Part shown: positions 34,901-42,761 of the stretch, in pieces | How positions within the stretch are numbered: the first letter of the stretch is position 1 | How the letters are laid out: each line of letters starts with the position of its first letter | NCBI RefSeq assembly: GCF_013328815.1 | Contig: NZ_JABUHN010000001.1 | Coordinates: forward strand, 310,001 to 374,000 | Direction: 5' to 3' | Origin: Tabrizicola fusiformis | GTDB taxonomy: Bacteria; Pseudomonadota; Alphaproteobacteria; Rhodobacterales; Rhodobacteraceae | Length of the DNA stretch: 64,000 bases | Notes under the pieces: model-generated | What the model was told of the DNA's origin: nothing | The model's database searches: none | What the model saw: only the letters and a program-made list of their open reading frames with translations | Position numbers and translations under genes: made by a program

Positions 34901-35306
34901 GGCGCGCTGGGAATGGGAGATGCGCGACCGTTCGGCCCCCGCCGCCGCCCCGGCGCAATTCCACAATGCCGCGATCGAGGCGGCCTTCCGGCAGGCGATT
35001 GCCGGTTATGACCTGCCGGTGCGGAGCGGGGCGACGGTGCTTTACCGCCCGCCGCTGGACCGCAAATGGCAGGTGACGGGCGGACGCTGGGTTTCTGCGG
35101 CCAAGGAATATGTGTTCAACGACAATGACCTGACCCGCTTTGCCCCGGCGCTTGATGTGGTGGAAGTGCCCGGCGATCACGATTCGATGGTGCTTGAGCC
35201 GAATGTGCGCACCCTTGCCGCCCGCCTGCGCGCCGCCTTGGCCGAGGCCGAGGGGGGGCCGGGCCGCGTGGTGCCCTTCCGCCCGGTGTCGGCGGCGGCG
35301 GAATAG
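28932..35306 (+). CDS. Modular type I polyketide synthase, KS-AT-KR-DH-ACP-TE
   Basis: A 2124-residue single module. The ketosynthase (12-440) has Cys186, His322 and His362 in TACSTS, ECHGTG and NIGHLD. The acyltransferase (530-830) has Ser632 in GHSMGE; the specificity site reads IAAHS rather than the usual malonyl HAFH or methylmalonyl YASH. A structural half-domain (905-1140) precedes the ketoreductase (1150-1360) with TGGFGGIG and Ser1304, Tyr1318 and Asn1322. A dehydratase follows (1390-1650) with His1404 and Asp1572; its first motif HRTKAGQALIP has one extra residue between His and Gly. Carrier protein with Ser1784 (GGHSL), then thioesterase (1850-2105) with Ser1928 in GFSGGG, Asp1955 and His2083. 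No enoyl reductase or methyltransferase. First gene of the four-gene cluster. Confidence 0.93.
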   Translation: MTGSVEFSTIGDTDIAVVGMAAHLPGAPDIGSYWQNLSAGVESIRHLTEAELLAAGESPARLRKPNYVPAAAVLDGFETFDAEFFGFSPKEAAILDPQHRQFLEVAWEALENAGHPPEGFPGAIGVYAGCGMGSYFYFNLCSNRDLVDQTGMFLLRHTGNDKDFLSTRVSHIFDLKGPSINVQTACSTSLVAVHFAAQALLNGECDMALAGGVTIELPHARGYLFTEGEILSPDGHCHAFDHRAEGTVFGSGAGCVVLRRAKDAIRDGDHIWAIIKGSAINNDGAAKAGYLAPSVDGQARCIAEAQAVAAVDAASVSYVECHGTGTYLGDPIEVAALTQAFREGTDAVGTCRIGSVKTNIGHLDTAAGVASLIKVALSLHHRQLPPSLGYEAPNPAIDFETSPFRVNDRLTDWQAPVLRAGVNSLGVGGTNAHVVLEEAPVRAASEDSIWPFQPLVISARSKAALDGQAARLAVHLRAHPEQKLADVAYTLKEGRRAFEKRRVIVAESHEEAARLLEGGDTRRVFNHDRLDAPEVVFMFPGGGAQYAGMARDLYETEPVFADWMDKGLSVLQPKLDYDIRALWLPKAGDEAAANAALKRPSVQLPLIMITEYALAKLYESWGVVPSALIGHSMGENTAAALAGVMSFEDCIGLVLLRGQLFDTIAPGGMLSVPMAEADLRPRLTGDLDMASVNAPGLCVVSGPDAALKTLAETLLADGVETQRIAIDIAAHSRMLEPILGRFGDYLRRIRLNAPRLPIISNRSGGALTAAEAMDPEYWVQHLRNTVDFQRGMAALMDEPRVFMEMGPGRALSSLAQANGVPAAQVVQALRHPEQAMADDAWHIGTIARLWACGVAVDWEPIWAGARRNRVPLPTYAFQRKPYFIAPGQAAAEEAAPVTRIEDMANWGWKPHWRPESAGFDIAELDEAAAQSWLVFLDDCGLGAATVKRLRAAGHSVQTVRAGDAFGRDGDGYVLAPERGREGYDQLVADLVRHGHAPNRIAHFWLVTRGETHRPGSSFLHRNLEQGFYALMFLAQALAEENLPRPIHIGVFTTGAAQLRGEGLAHPEKATLLGPARVIGRELPGVTVSALDLTLPALPRRGQADLAELTDRVLEELLQEPRPALAALRGARRYVQELRPAPLPEGDFTLPQGAHVLITGGFGGIGLTVAEDLIRRFGAQITLIARRGLPERSLWPRWLVAHDPADPISRRILALQRLEAIGGQVLVAPADVCNLEDMRGAVALGEARFGKVHAVIHAAGVVNDGPLMTKTPAQVEEVFAPKLHGTLVLDRLFPDGSVALMVLFSSTSTVTGPAGQVDYVAANEFLNAYSKSRAGGATRVVALNWGIWTGVGMAAEALADRTGERPVPPRVPLAAPMLDEASFDAAGNRMFTATYAMDRWVLDGHRTKAGQALIPGTGYLEIAAEALRANGEVGPFEINDLTFFRPLDVAEGEARPIRATLTRSDEGYGFELRSGLMHQGRLGWVLHATAALRILAEAPRRIDPGAIAARLPAPEFGEGLVSPQEHHLAFGPRWRVLRSRSVAEGEGLARLVLPLPFRAEPEQGWLLHPALMDLATGWAMELIAGYAPDHLWVPVGYDSIRVLRPLPADIVSHVRNAADNRASRATARFDVTLATPEGEVCVEIEGFTIRRLEGGLAFPRPEAREMQFDGGGAARPLSPAEERLMAAFAQGIRPEEGAAAFARAVAAGQSQIIVSSLDLPALIRQTAEAEATRSEGQSFERPDLDTAYVEPRNDIERTLVGFWQELLGVGRVGVEDSFFDLGGHSLIAVRLFAMVKKTFRVDFPISVLFEAPTIAACARLIADEVGEADAPTAQAAAPRRRFTHLVPMHEGEGGQKSPFFLVAGMFGNVLNLRHLAQLLGADRPFYGLQAKGLLGEDTPHDSIPEAAAAYIAELRQVRPQGPYLLGGFSGGGLTAWEMARQLEAAGETVSLLVLLDTPLPMRPAISRADKALIKLAELRAKGPVYLAEWARARWEWEMRDRSAPAAAPAQFHNAAIEAAFRQAIAGYDLPVRSGATVLYRPPLDRKWQVTGGRWVSAAKEYVFNDNDLTRFAPALDVVEVPGDHDSMVLEPNVRTLAARLRAALAEAEGGPGRVVPFRPVSAAAE

Positions 35307-35307
35307 C

Positions 35308-36324
35308 ATGGCGCGGCTTCTTACGGTGATCCTGAACTGGCGCAGCGCCGGGATGACGCTGCAATCGGCCGAGGCCGCGCTGCGCGCGTTGCAGGGCATC
35401 GACGGGGCGCTGGTGATCGTTGACAACGATTCCGGCGATGGCAGTTTCGAGACCCTGACGCGCGAGGTGGCTGCGCGCGGCTGGGACAAGGGGCCGCAGG
35501 CGGTGCGGGTGCTGCAATCGGGGCATAACGGCGGTTTTGGCGCGGGCAATAATTTCGGCATCAGGGCCGGAATGCCGGATGGCTCGCGGCCCGATTACGT
35601 CTACCTGCTGAACTCCGATGCCTTCCCCGACGCCATGGCGATCCGCCGGCTGCTGGAGCATCTTGAGGCGACGCCCGCCACCGGCTTTGCCGGCAGTTAT
35701 ATCCATGGGCCGGATGGTGCGCCGCATCACACCGCCTTTCGCTTCCCCTCGATCCCGGGTGAGTTCGAGGCGCAGGCGCGGTTCGGGCCGATCAGCCGTG
35801 CGCTGAACCGCTGGATCGTGGCGCAGCCGATCCCGCAGGGGACCGCGCGGGTCGATTGGCTGGCGGGGGCCAGCCTGATGATGCGGCAAGCGGTGCTGGA
35901 CCGGATCGGGCTATTTGACGAGACGTTCTTCCTCTATTTCGAGGAGACAGACCTGTGCCGCCGGGCCGCGCTGGCGGGGTGGCCCACTGATTATGTGTGG
36001 GCGTCAGAGGTGGCGCATATCGGCTCGGCCTCGACCGGGATGAAGACTTGGGGCCGGATTCCGGGTTTCTGGCTGGATTCGCGCTGGCATTACTTTGTGA
36101 AGAATCATGGGGTGGGCTATGCGGTGGCGGCGACATTGGCGGCGCTGTCCGGCGGGGCGATCTGGCGGCTGCGCGCCTTGCTCCAGCGCAGGGACAGGCT
36201 CGATCCGCCGCATTATCTGCGTGATATGGCCGCACATCACGCCCGCGCCCTGATCAGGCCGCTTTTTGCGCGCAAGGCGGCTGAAGTGAAGCCAAGCCCC
36301 GCCGACCCGGCGGGAGGAGTATGA
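35308..36324 (+). CDS. Glycosyltransferase family 2 within the PKS-NRPS cluster
   Basis: A 338-residue GT-A protein of the rhamnosyltransferase-like GT2 type: [53 protein letters not shown] and [12 protein letters not shown]; the C-terminal half has [21 protein letters not shown] and [10 protein letters not shown]. It starts one base after the polyketide synthase stop and ends one base before the next gene, so it is part of the same operon and probably glycosylates the cluster's product or a shared lipid-linked glycan. Confidence 0.87.
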   Translation: MARLLTVILNWRSAGMTLQSAEAALRALQGIDGALVIVDNDSGDGSFETLTREVAARGWDKGPQAVRVLQSGHNGGFGAGNNFGIRAGMPDGSRPDYVYLLNSDAFPDAMAIRRLLEHLEATPATGFAGSYIHGPDGAPHHTAFRFPSIPGEFEAQARFGPISRALNRWIVAQPIPQGTARVDWLAGASLMMRQAVLDRIGLFDETFFLYFEETDLCRRAALAGWPTDYVWASEVAHIGSASTGMKTWGRIPGFWLDSRWHYFVKNHGVGYAVAATLAALSGGAIWRLRALLQRRDRLDPPHYLRDMAAHHARALIRPLFARKAAEVKPSPADPAGGV

Positions 36325-36325
36325 G

Positions 36326-39300
36326 ATGACCGTGTTTTCCGCCCTGCTGATCGGCAATGAAACCCTGACCCACCAATGCGGGGCCGCACTTTTGGCGCGG
36401 GGCCACCGGATTGCGGCGGTGGTCAGCCGCCATGGTGAGGTGCGCAAGTGGGCGGCGGGCGCCGGTCTGCGGGTGGTGAACCCCGGCGATTGGGCGGCGC
36501 TGGACGGGCTTTCGGTGGACTGGCTGTTGTCGGTGGCCAATCTGTCGGTGATCCCGGAGGCGGTGTTGGGGCTGGCGTCGCGGGGTGCGGTGAACTTTCA
36601 CGACGGGCCGCTGCCCGCCCATGCTGGGCTGAATGCGCCGGTCTGGGCGCTTTTGGCGGGTGAGGCGCGGCATGGCATCGCCTGGCACCTGATCGCGGGC
36701 GGGGTGGATGAGGGCGACGTGCTTGAGGCGCGCAGCTTTGACATCGCGCCGAATGAAACCGCGCTGACGCTGAACACCCGCTGTTTTGAAGCGGCGATGG
36801 AGAGCTTTCCGGCGCTGCTGGCGCAGCTTGAGGGCGGGTTGCGGCCCGTGCCGCAAGACCTGTCGCGCCGCAGCCTGCATCTGCGCAGCGACCGGCCTGC
36901 GGCGATGGGGCGGCTGGATTTTGCGCGGCCTGCGGATGACGTGGCGCGGATGGTCCGGGCGCTGGACCATGGCCGCTATTGGAACCCCTTGGCGACGGCC
37001 AAGATCGACACCGGGGCGCGTGTGCTGAATGTCGGCGCCGCCGAAGTGGCAGCGGGTGCCGGGGCGCCGGGGCAGGTTCTGTCCGCCGGGGCCGAGGGGC
37101 TGGTGGTGGCTTGCGGCACCGGGGCGGTGCGGTTGAACCGGCTGACCTGCCAGATCAAGGGTGGCGTGGTAGATGCGGCGACCGTGACCGAAACCGCGCT
37201 GCCGCTGCTGACGGCAGATGAGGTGGCGCGGTTGACCGCGGCGCTGGCGGCGGTTGTCGGTGGTGAGGCGGCGCTGCGCAAGGCGTTGAAATCCATGGCC
37301 CCGGCGGCGGTTCCGGGGGCTGGTGCCGCTGGCGAACCGGGTTGGCAGGCGCTGCCCCTTGCGGGCGATCTGGCGGCGCTGGCACTGGCTGCGACGCGGG
37401 CGCTGGGGCTGGAAAACCCTACGCTGGCCTATGCCGGCGGGGCTGGCTTGCCCGGCTATCTGTCGGACTGGGTGCCGGTGACGCTGAATACGGATGGCAC
37501 GGTCGGCGCGGGCTTTGCGGCGGCAGAGGCCGCTCTGGCAGCGGGGCGCGCCACGCCTGCCTTTGCGCTTGACCTGATGACGCGGGATGCGGCGCTGGCC
37601 GGGCTGGTGCCGCCGCAACTGGCGCTTTGCGATGCCGGGCCGCTGCCCGGCGCGGTGGTGACCCTGACCCCCGGTGCTTTGCATTTCGACGCCGCGCGGC
37701 TGAGTGCAGAGGAGGCCGCCCGTCTCGCCGGGCGGATCGCCCATGCGCTGACGGCCCTGCAGGCCGCGCCCGCCGATGCGGCGCTGGGCAGCGTTTCGGT
37801 GCTGAGTGCGGCGGAAGAGCGGCTGGTGCTGCAAGAGTGGAACGCCACCCTTGGCCCGCGTTTCCCCGATCTTTGCGTGCATACGGCGTTTGAGGCGCAG
37901 GCGGCCAAAACCCCCGATGCCGTCGCGCTGGTCTGTGAGGGCGACAGCCTGACCTATGCCGCGCTGAATGCGCGTGCCAACCGGGCGGCGCATGTGCTGC
38001 GCGGTATGGGTGCGGGACCGGGCACGCTGGTCGGGCTTTGCACGCGGCGCAGTCTTGACCTCTTGGTCGGGGCGCTGGCGATCCTCAAGGCGGGGGGGGC
38101 CTATGTGCCGATGGACCCGGCCTATCCGGCGGACCGCATCGCGCTGTATCTTGAGGATTCGGCCTGTCCGGTGGTGGTGACGCAATCGGGCATTCCGCTG
38201 CCCCCGCACGGGGCGCAGGTGCTGGAACTGGATACCGATGGCCGCATGGCGCTGGCCCCGGCGACGAACCCCGAAAGTGGGGTCAGCCCTGCCGATCTGG
38301 CCTATATGATCTATACTTCCGGCAGCACCGGGCGGCCCAAGGGGGTGATGGTCGAGCATCGCAATGTGGTCAATTTCTTCACCGGGATGGACGACCGGAT
38401 TGGCGCCGATGGCGGGGTCTGGCTGGCGGTCACCTCGCTGTCTTTCGACATTTCGGTGCTGGAGCTGTTCTGGACGCTGGCGCGCGGCTTCAAAGTGGTG
38501 ATCTCGTCGGATGAAAACCGGGCGCTGGTGTCTTCGGGGCGGATCGCAAGCGCGCAGAAGATGGATTTCTCGATCTATTACTGGGGCAATGACGACGGGG
38601 CGGGGCCGAAGAAATACGAGCTGCTGCTGGAGGGCGCGAAATTCGCCGACAGCCACGGCTTCTGCGCCGTCTGGACGCCCGAGCGGCATTTCCATGCCTT
38701 TGGCGGCCCCTATCCGAACCCCTCGGTGACGGGGGCTGCCGTGGCAGCGGTGACGAAGAATATTGCTGTGCGCGCAGGCTCTTGCGTGGTGCCGCTGCAC
38801 CATCCGGCGCGGATCGCCGAGGAATGGGCGGTGATCGACAACCTGACCAACGGCCGCGCGGGCCTTGCCATTGCTTCTGGCTGGCAGCCTGAGGATTTCG
38901 TGCTGCGGCCCGAAAATACCCCGCCGAAGAACAAGGCGGCGATGTATGCCGCCGCCGATCAGGTGCGGCGGCTTTGGCGGGGTGAGGGGGTCGATTTCCC
39001 CAAGGCCGATGGCAGCCTGTTCACGGTCAAGACCCAACCGCGCCCGGTGTCAAAGGAACTGCCGCTCTGGGTGACAACGGCGGGCAACCCTGACACCTGG
39101 CGCGAGGCGGGCGAGATGGGGGCGAATGTGCTGACCCACCTTCTGGGCCAGTCGATTGACGAGGTGGCGGGCAAGATCGCCCTCTATCACACAGCACTGC
39201 GCAAGGCGGGCCATGACCCGGCCGATTTCACCGTGACGCTGATGCTGCACACCTATGTCGGCCGCGACCGCGAGCAGGTGCGCCGCGTGGCCGAAGGGCC

Positions 39301-40855
39301 GATGAAAGCCTACCTTGCCGCCGCGGTGGGGCTGGTCAAGCAATATGCCTGGGCCTTCCCGGCCTTCAAGAAACCGGCGGGCGTCACCAACCCGATGGAC
39401 ATTGACCTGCGCACCCTCTCGGATGAGGAAAACGCAGCGATCCTCGATTTCGCCTTCCACCGTTATTTTGAAGACTCGGGCCTGTTTGGCACGGTCGAAG
39501 ACGCCATTGCCCGGGTCGAGCAGTTGAAGCGGATCGGGGTGGGCGAGGTGGCTTGCCTGATCGACTATGGCATCGCGCCGGAAAAGGTGATGGAGGGGCT
39601 TTATCCGCTGGCCGAAGTCGTCAAGCGCAGCAATGCGGGCGGTGCGGTTGAGGAAGACGATTTCTCGATCGCGGCGCAGATCCTGCGCCATGGCGTGACG
39701 CATCTGCAATGCACGCCCTCCATGGCGCGGATGATTGCCCTGAATGACGAGGCGCGTGGTGCGCTGACCGGGGTGAGAACCGTGATGCTGGGGGGCGAGG
39801 CGCTGCCCGGTGCCTTGGTGGGCGACCTGCGGCGGGCATCGAAGGCGCGCATCCTGAACATGTATGGACCGACCGAAACCACCATCTGGTCTTCGGTCGA
39901 AGAGGTGGGCGAAGCCGAGGCGGTGCAAAACATCGGCCGGCCGCTGATCAATCAGCAGATGTATGTGCTGGACGAAGGCGGCGCCCCGGTGCCGCCCGGC
40001 GTGGCGGGGGAGTTGTGGATCGGCGGCGACGGTGTGACGCGCGGTTACTGGCAGCGGCCCGATCTGACGGCGGAACGTTTCAAGGCTGATCCCTTTGTGA
40101 CGGCGGACCGCGCCTGCCTCTGGGGTGCGCGGATGTATCGGACCGGCGACCTTGTGCGCTGGCGGGGCGATGGCAAGCTCGATTTCCTTGGCCGTGCCGA
40201 TCATCAGGTGAAACTGCGCGGCTACCGGATCGAACTGGGTGAGATCGAAGCGGTGCTTGAGGCGCAGCCGGGTGTTTCGCAGGCCGTGGTCATGGCGCGT
40301 GAGGATCAGCCGGGCGATTTGCGGCTGGTGGCCTATCTGGTGGGGCAGGCGGGCGAGGCGGCGTTGCGGCCCGCACTGGCGGCGGTGTTGCCGGAACACA
40401 TGGTGCCCGCGCATTTCGTGCGGCTGGACGTGATGCCCTTGACCCCCAACCGCAAGGTGGACCGCAAGGCGCTGCCCGCCCCCACCGCCGCCCCTGTGAC
40501 CGAGGCTTTCGTCGCCCCCGAAACCGGGATCGAGGCGCAACTGGCCGCGATCTGGCAGCGGGTGCTGGGGGTGCCAAAGATCGGTGCGCGCGACAATTTC
40601 TTTGCGCTGGGCGGGCATAGCCTGTTGGCGGTGCAGGCCCACCGTGAGATTCGTGACCAGTTGGGGCTGACGAAACTGTCGATCACCGACATCTTCCGCT
40701 TCCCCACCTTGGGCGCACTGGCGCGGCATCTGGACGATGCGCCGAAACCGGCGCTTGTCGCCGAAAGCCGGGCCGAAGACCGTGCCGACGCGCGGGCGGA
40801 TGCGATGGCGCGGCGGCTGGCGATGCGCAACCGGCGGACCGGGGTGGATGCCTGA
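36326..40855 (+). CDS. Formyltransferase-adenylation(luciferase-like monooxygenase)-carrier NRPS
   Basis: A 1509-residue protein. Residues 1-310 are a formyltransferase with the catalytic Asn90/His92 (NFH) and Asp128 (GGVDEGD). Residues about 340-505 look like the decayed C-terminal part of a condensation domain ([14 protein letters not shown]). The adenylation domain begins near 515: A3 [12 protein letters not shown] (663) and A4 [11 protein letters not shown] (706). It is then interrupted at about 740-1105 by a luciferase-like flavin monooxygenase ([24 protein letters not shown]), and resumes with A5 [10 protein letters not shown] (1179), A7 YRTGDL (1271), A8 (1289-1308) and A10 NRKVDRKAL. 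The carrier has Ser1432 in LGGHSLLAV. This monooxygenase-in-A layout is known as the MupA/Atu3671 type. No active condensation, thioesterase or reductase domain, so it fits a loading module. Confidence 0.92.
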   Translation: MTVFSALLIGNETLTHQCGAALLARGHRIAAVVSRHGEVRKWAAGAGLRVVNPGDWAALDGLSVDWLLSVANLSVIPEAVLGLASRGAVNFHDGPLPAHAGLNAPVWALLAGEARHGIAWHLIAGGVDEGDVLEARSFDIAPNETALTLNTRCFEAAMESFPALLAQLEGGLRPVPQDLSRRSLHLRSDRPAAMGRLDFARPADDVARMVRALDHGRYWNPLATAKIDTGARVLNVGAAEVAAGAGAPGQVLSAGAEGLVVACGTGAVRLNRLTCQIKGGVVDAATVTETALPLLTADEVARLTAALAAVVGGEAALRKALKSMAPAAVPGAGAAGEPGWQALPLAGDLAALALAATRALGLENPTLAYAGGAGLPGYLSDWVPVTLNTDGTVGAGFAAAEAALAAGRATPAFALDLMTRDAALAGLVPPQLALCDAGPLPGAVVTLTPGALHFDAARLSAEEAARLAGRIAHALTALQAAPADAALGSVSVLSAAEERLVLQEWNATLGPRFPDLCVHTAFEAQAAKTPDAVALVCEGDSLTYAALNARANRAAHVLRGMGAGPGTLVGLCTRRSLDLLVGALAILKAGGAYVPMDPAYPADRIALYLEDSACPVVVTQSGIPLPPHGAQVLELDTDGRMALAPATNPESGVSPADLAYMIYTSGSTGRPKGVMVEHRNVVNFFTGMDDRIGADGGVWLAVTSLSFDISVLELFWTLARGFKVVISSDENRALVSSGRIASAQKMDFSIYYWGNDDGAGPKKYELLLEGAKFADSHGFCAVWTPERHFHAFGGPYPNPSVTGAAVAAVTKNIAVRAGSCVVPLHHPARIAEEWAVIDNLTNGRAGLAIASGWQPEDFVLRPENTPPKNKAAMYAAADQVRRLWRGEGVDFPKADGSLFTVKTQPRPVSKELPLWVTTAGNPDTWREAGEMGANVLTHLLGQSIDEVAGKIALYHTALRKAGHDPADFTVTLMLHTYVGRDREQVRRVAEGPMKAYLAAAVGLVKQYAWAFPAFKKPAGVTNPMDIDLRTLSDEENAAILDFAFHRYFEDSGLFGTVEDAIARVEQLKRIGVGEVACLIDYGIAPEKVMEGLYPLAEVVKRSNAGGAVEEDDFSIAAQILRHGVTHLQCTPSMARMIALNDEARGALTGVRTVMLGGEALPGALVGDLRRASKARILNMYGPTETTIWSSVEEVGEAEAVQNIGRPLINQQMYVLDEGGAPVPPGVAGELWIGGDGVTRGYWQRPDLTAERFKADPFVTADRACLWGARMYRTGDLVRWRGDGKLDFLGRADHQVKLRGYRIELGEIEAVLEAQPGVSQAVVMAREDQPGDLRLVAYLVGQAGEAALRPALAAVLPEHMVPAHFVRLDVMPLTPNRKVDRKALPAPTAAPVTEAFVAPETGIEAQLAAIWQRVLGVPKIGARDNFFALGGHSLLAVQAHREIRDQLGLTKLSITDIFRFPTLGALARHLDDAPKPALVAESRAEDRADARADAMARRLAMRNRRTGVDA

Positions 40856-41459
40856 CCTCGCCACCGCGCTGCGGGCGGTGCTGCCCCCGGGGGCGGCGCT
40901 GGGCCTGCCGGTGGCGGGCGACCTGCCGCTGGAAGATCCCGGCCCGGTGGTGCCCGCCCGCCGGGTTGAGTTTGCTGCGGGGCGTTCGGCAGCGCGGGCG
41001 GCGATGGCGGCGCTGGGCCTGCCCCCCCTGCCGATCCCGATGGGGGCCGACCGTGCGCCGGTCTGGCCCGGGGGGGTGACCGGAACCATCACCCATTGCG
41101 CCGGGGCCTGCCTTGCCTTGGCCGGGCAGGCGGCCGATTGGCACGGGCTGGGGCTGGACGCCGAGCCGCTTGTGCCGCTGGAGGCCGGGCTTTGGCCGCT
41201 GATCCTTGGCCCGGACGAGGAAGGCGACGGCCTGCAGGCGCTGCGCAGTTTTGTCGCCAAGGAAGCGGCCTACAAGGCGCAATATCCCCTCAGCCGCATG
41301 CTGTTCGACTTTCACACCCTGCGGCTGGACTGGCGCGGGGCGCAATTCACCGCCCATTTCACCCGGGCGGTTCCCCCCTTTGCCAAAGGCGCGCAGTTGC
41401 AGGGGAGGTTGGTGCAGGCGGGGGGATTTGTGGCGGCGTTTGTCGCAATCGCAGCGTGA
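40848..41459 (+). CDS. 4'-phosphopantetheinyl transferase (Sfp/EntD type)
   Basis: A 203-residue enzyme that attaches phosphopantetheine from CoA to carrier-protein serines. Core motifs are [13 protein letters not shown], the metal-binding GLDAEP and [12 protein letters not shown] (the KEA-x-YK signature). Its start overlaps the end of the NRPS gene by eight bases, so it is translationally coupled. It would convert the carrier domains of both megaenzymes to the active holo form. Confidence 0.9.
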   Translation: MPDLATALRAVLPPGAALGLPVAGDLPLEDPGPVVPARRVEFAAGRSAARAAMAALGLPPLPIPMGADRAPVWPGGVTGTITHCAGACLALAGQAADWHGLGLDAEPLVPLEAGLWPLILGPDEEGDGLQALRSFVAKEAAYKAQYPLSRMLFDFHTLRLDWRGAQFTAHFTRAVPPFAKGAQLQGRLVQAGGFVAAFVAIAA

Positions 41460-41548
41460 AATTGCCGCGCCGCAGAGACGAATTTGCAGGACTTCCCAAG
41501 GATCTGCGCTAACTTGCCGCAGCACGCAGGTTTTGGGAGGAGCTTCGG

Positions 41549-41731
41549 GTGAACAAAGTTATCGCATTGGTTTGCGTGGTCAGTTGGGCGGGCTTCTGGT
41601 CCTTCGGCTATCTCGCGCTTTCTGCGAATTCGGCCGACAGCCACCAAATGACCGTGGCCGCCCTGCTGGCGGCCATCGGGTTTCTGACCGGAACCTTCAC
41701 CTACATGGCCTTGGCGCGAAAAATCCGCTGA
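41549..41731 (+). CDS. Small two-segment membrane protein, hypothetical
   Basis: A 60-residue protein: segment 1 is VIALVCVVSWAGFWSFGYLA, a short loop SANSADSHQM follows, and segment 2 is VAALLAAIGFLTGTFTYMA. The C-terminus is ARKIR. GTG start with GGGAGGAG well placed upstream. It stands between the phosphopantetheinyl transferase and the convergent fdsD, 90 bp behind the cluster. Possibly read with the cluster, but a separate promoter is equally likely. Not recognised. Confidence 0.55.
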   Translation: MNKVIALVCVVSWAGFWSFGYLALSANSADSHQMTVAALLAAIGFLTGTFTYMALARKIR

Positions 41732-41734
41732 GGG

Positions 41735-41971
41735 TCAGGCCGCCTCGGCAGGGCGGCGGATCGACGGGGCCGCGTCAAGCACCAGCGGGCGCAGGCCCTG
41801 ACCGCCTGCATCCAGCACCTCGAACAGGTGGCGGCGCATCCGGGGCTCCCAGAAGTCGTTGATATGTGAAGATAATCCGGCCACACCTTCGGCATGGGGT
41901 TTCGATTCCATGAACTTGGCAATCTGGTTGGCCATATAGATCAGCTTGGCATGCGGTCCGTCATGCGACAT
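41735..41971 (-). CDS. fdsD: NAD-dependent formate dehydrogenase delta subunit FdsD
   Basis: A 78-residue protein, MSHDGPHAKLIYMANQIAKFMESKP, then INDFWEPRMRRHLFEVL, the full FdsD family. It is needed for activity of the FdsABG enzyme and is thought to help cofactor insertion. Last gene of the operon, overlapping fdsC by 11 bases. Start set at 41971 by homology; a longer frame exists upstream. Confidence 0.92.
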   Translation of the reverse strand: MSHDGPHAKLIYMANQIAKFMESKPHAEGVAGLSSHINDFWEPRMRRHLFEVLDAGGQGLRPLVLDAAPSIRRPAEAA

Positions 41972-42761
41972 GGGCGGCCTCCTGTGGTGCGATGCGGTGG
42001 GGGTGGGTGAATACCTCGAACCCGTCCGGGCGGGCGAGGGCGACAAGCGTGATGCCCGCCTGATCAGCCATCCGCACGGCGGCGGCGGTGGGGGCCGAGG
42101 CGGCAATGATCACCGGAAAATCCGCCGCCGCCGCCTTTTGCACCATGTCGATCGAGGTGCGGCAGGTCAGCACGACGGCGCTGCGCGGCAGGCCACGGAC
42201 GGCGCCGATCAGCTTGTCCAGCGCATTGTGACGACCGACATCCTCACGCGCAGCAAGGATACCTTCGGGCGACCAGAGGGCAGCCGCATGGGCGGCGCGG
42301 GTCAGGTCATGCAGCGGCTGATGCGCGACCAGCTCGGCCATCGCCGACATGATCTGCTGCGGCGTCATTGTGAACTGTTGTTCTGAAATGGGCTGCGGCC
42401 TTCGCAGCGCCTGTTCCAGACTGTCGATGCCGCAAAGGCCACAGCCCACCGGCCCGGCCATGTTGCGGCGGCGGGTGGTTTCACGCGCCTCTGCTTCGGG
42501 GGCAAGCCAGATTTGCAGGTCGATGCCCAGCGGTGTTTCGGCAACCTCGACCGACTCGATCTCTTCCGGGGCAGCAATCCCCTCGGTGATCGAGAAACCA
42601 TAGGCGAAATCAATCAGATCGGCAGGGCTCGCCATCATCACCGCCCGGGTCGATCCGTTGTAGGTCAGGGCCACCGCCACCTCTTCGGGCAGCTCACGCA
42701 AGCTGCCCGAGGCGCGGCTTTGCCCGAAGACAAGCCGCGGCAAGGGGCGGTGGGTGTTCAT
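41961..42761 (-). CDS. fdsC: Formate dehydrogenase accessory sulfurtransferase FdhD/FdsC
   Basis: A 266-residue protein that carries sulfur or the sulfurated Mo-bis-MGD cofactor to the catalytic subunit. The mobile-loop cysteines are in VGCGLCGIDS; other family parts are EDVGRHNALDKLIGAV and LTCRTSIDMVQKAA. Starts inside the fdsA stop (4-base overlap), matching the fdsGBACD order known in Rhodobacter capsulatus. Confidence 0.93.
   Translation of the reverse strand: MNTHRPLPRLVFGQSRASGSLRELPEEVAVALTYNGSTRAVMMASPADLIDFAYGFSITEGIAAPEEIESVEVAETPLGIDLQIWLAPEAEARETTRRRNMAGPVGCGLCGIDSLEQALRRPQPISEQQFTMTPQQIMSAMAELVAHQPLHDLTRAAHAAALWSPEGILAAREDVGRHNALDKLIGAVRGLPRSAVVLTCRTSIDMVQKAAAADFPVIIAASAPTAAAVRMADQAGITLVALARPDGFEVFTHPHRIAPQEAAHVA

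Noticed and set aside
28476-35561. A 2361-codon open frame antisense to the polyketide synthase
   Set aside because: It mirrors the whole synthase gene on the other strand, is full of Arg/His/Pro/Gln low-complexity sequence and has no domain; long antisense frames are expected at this GC content.
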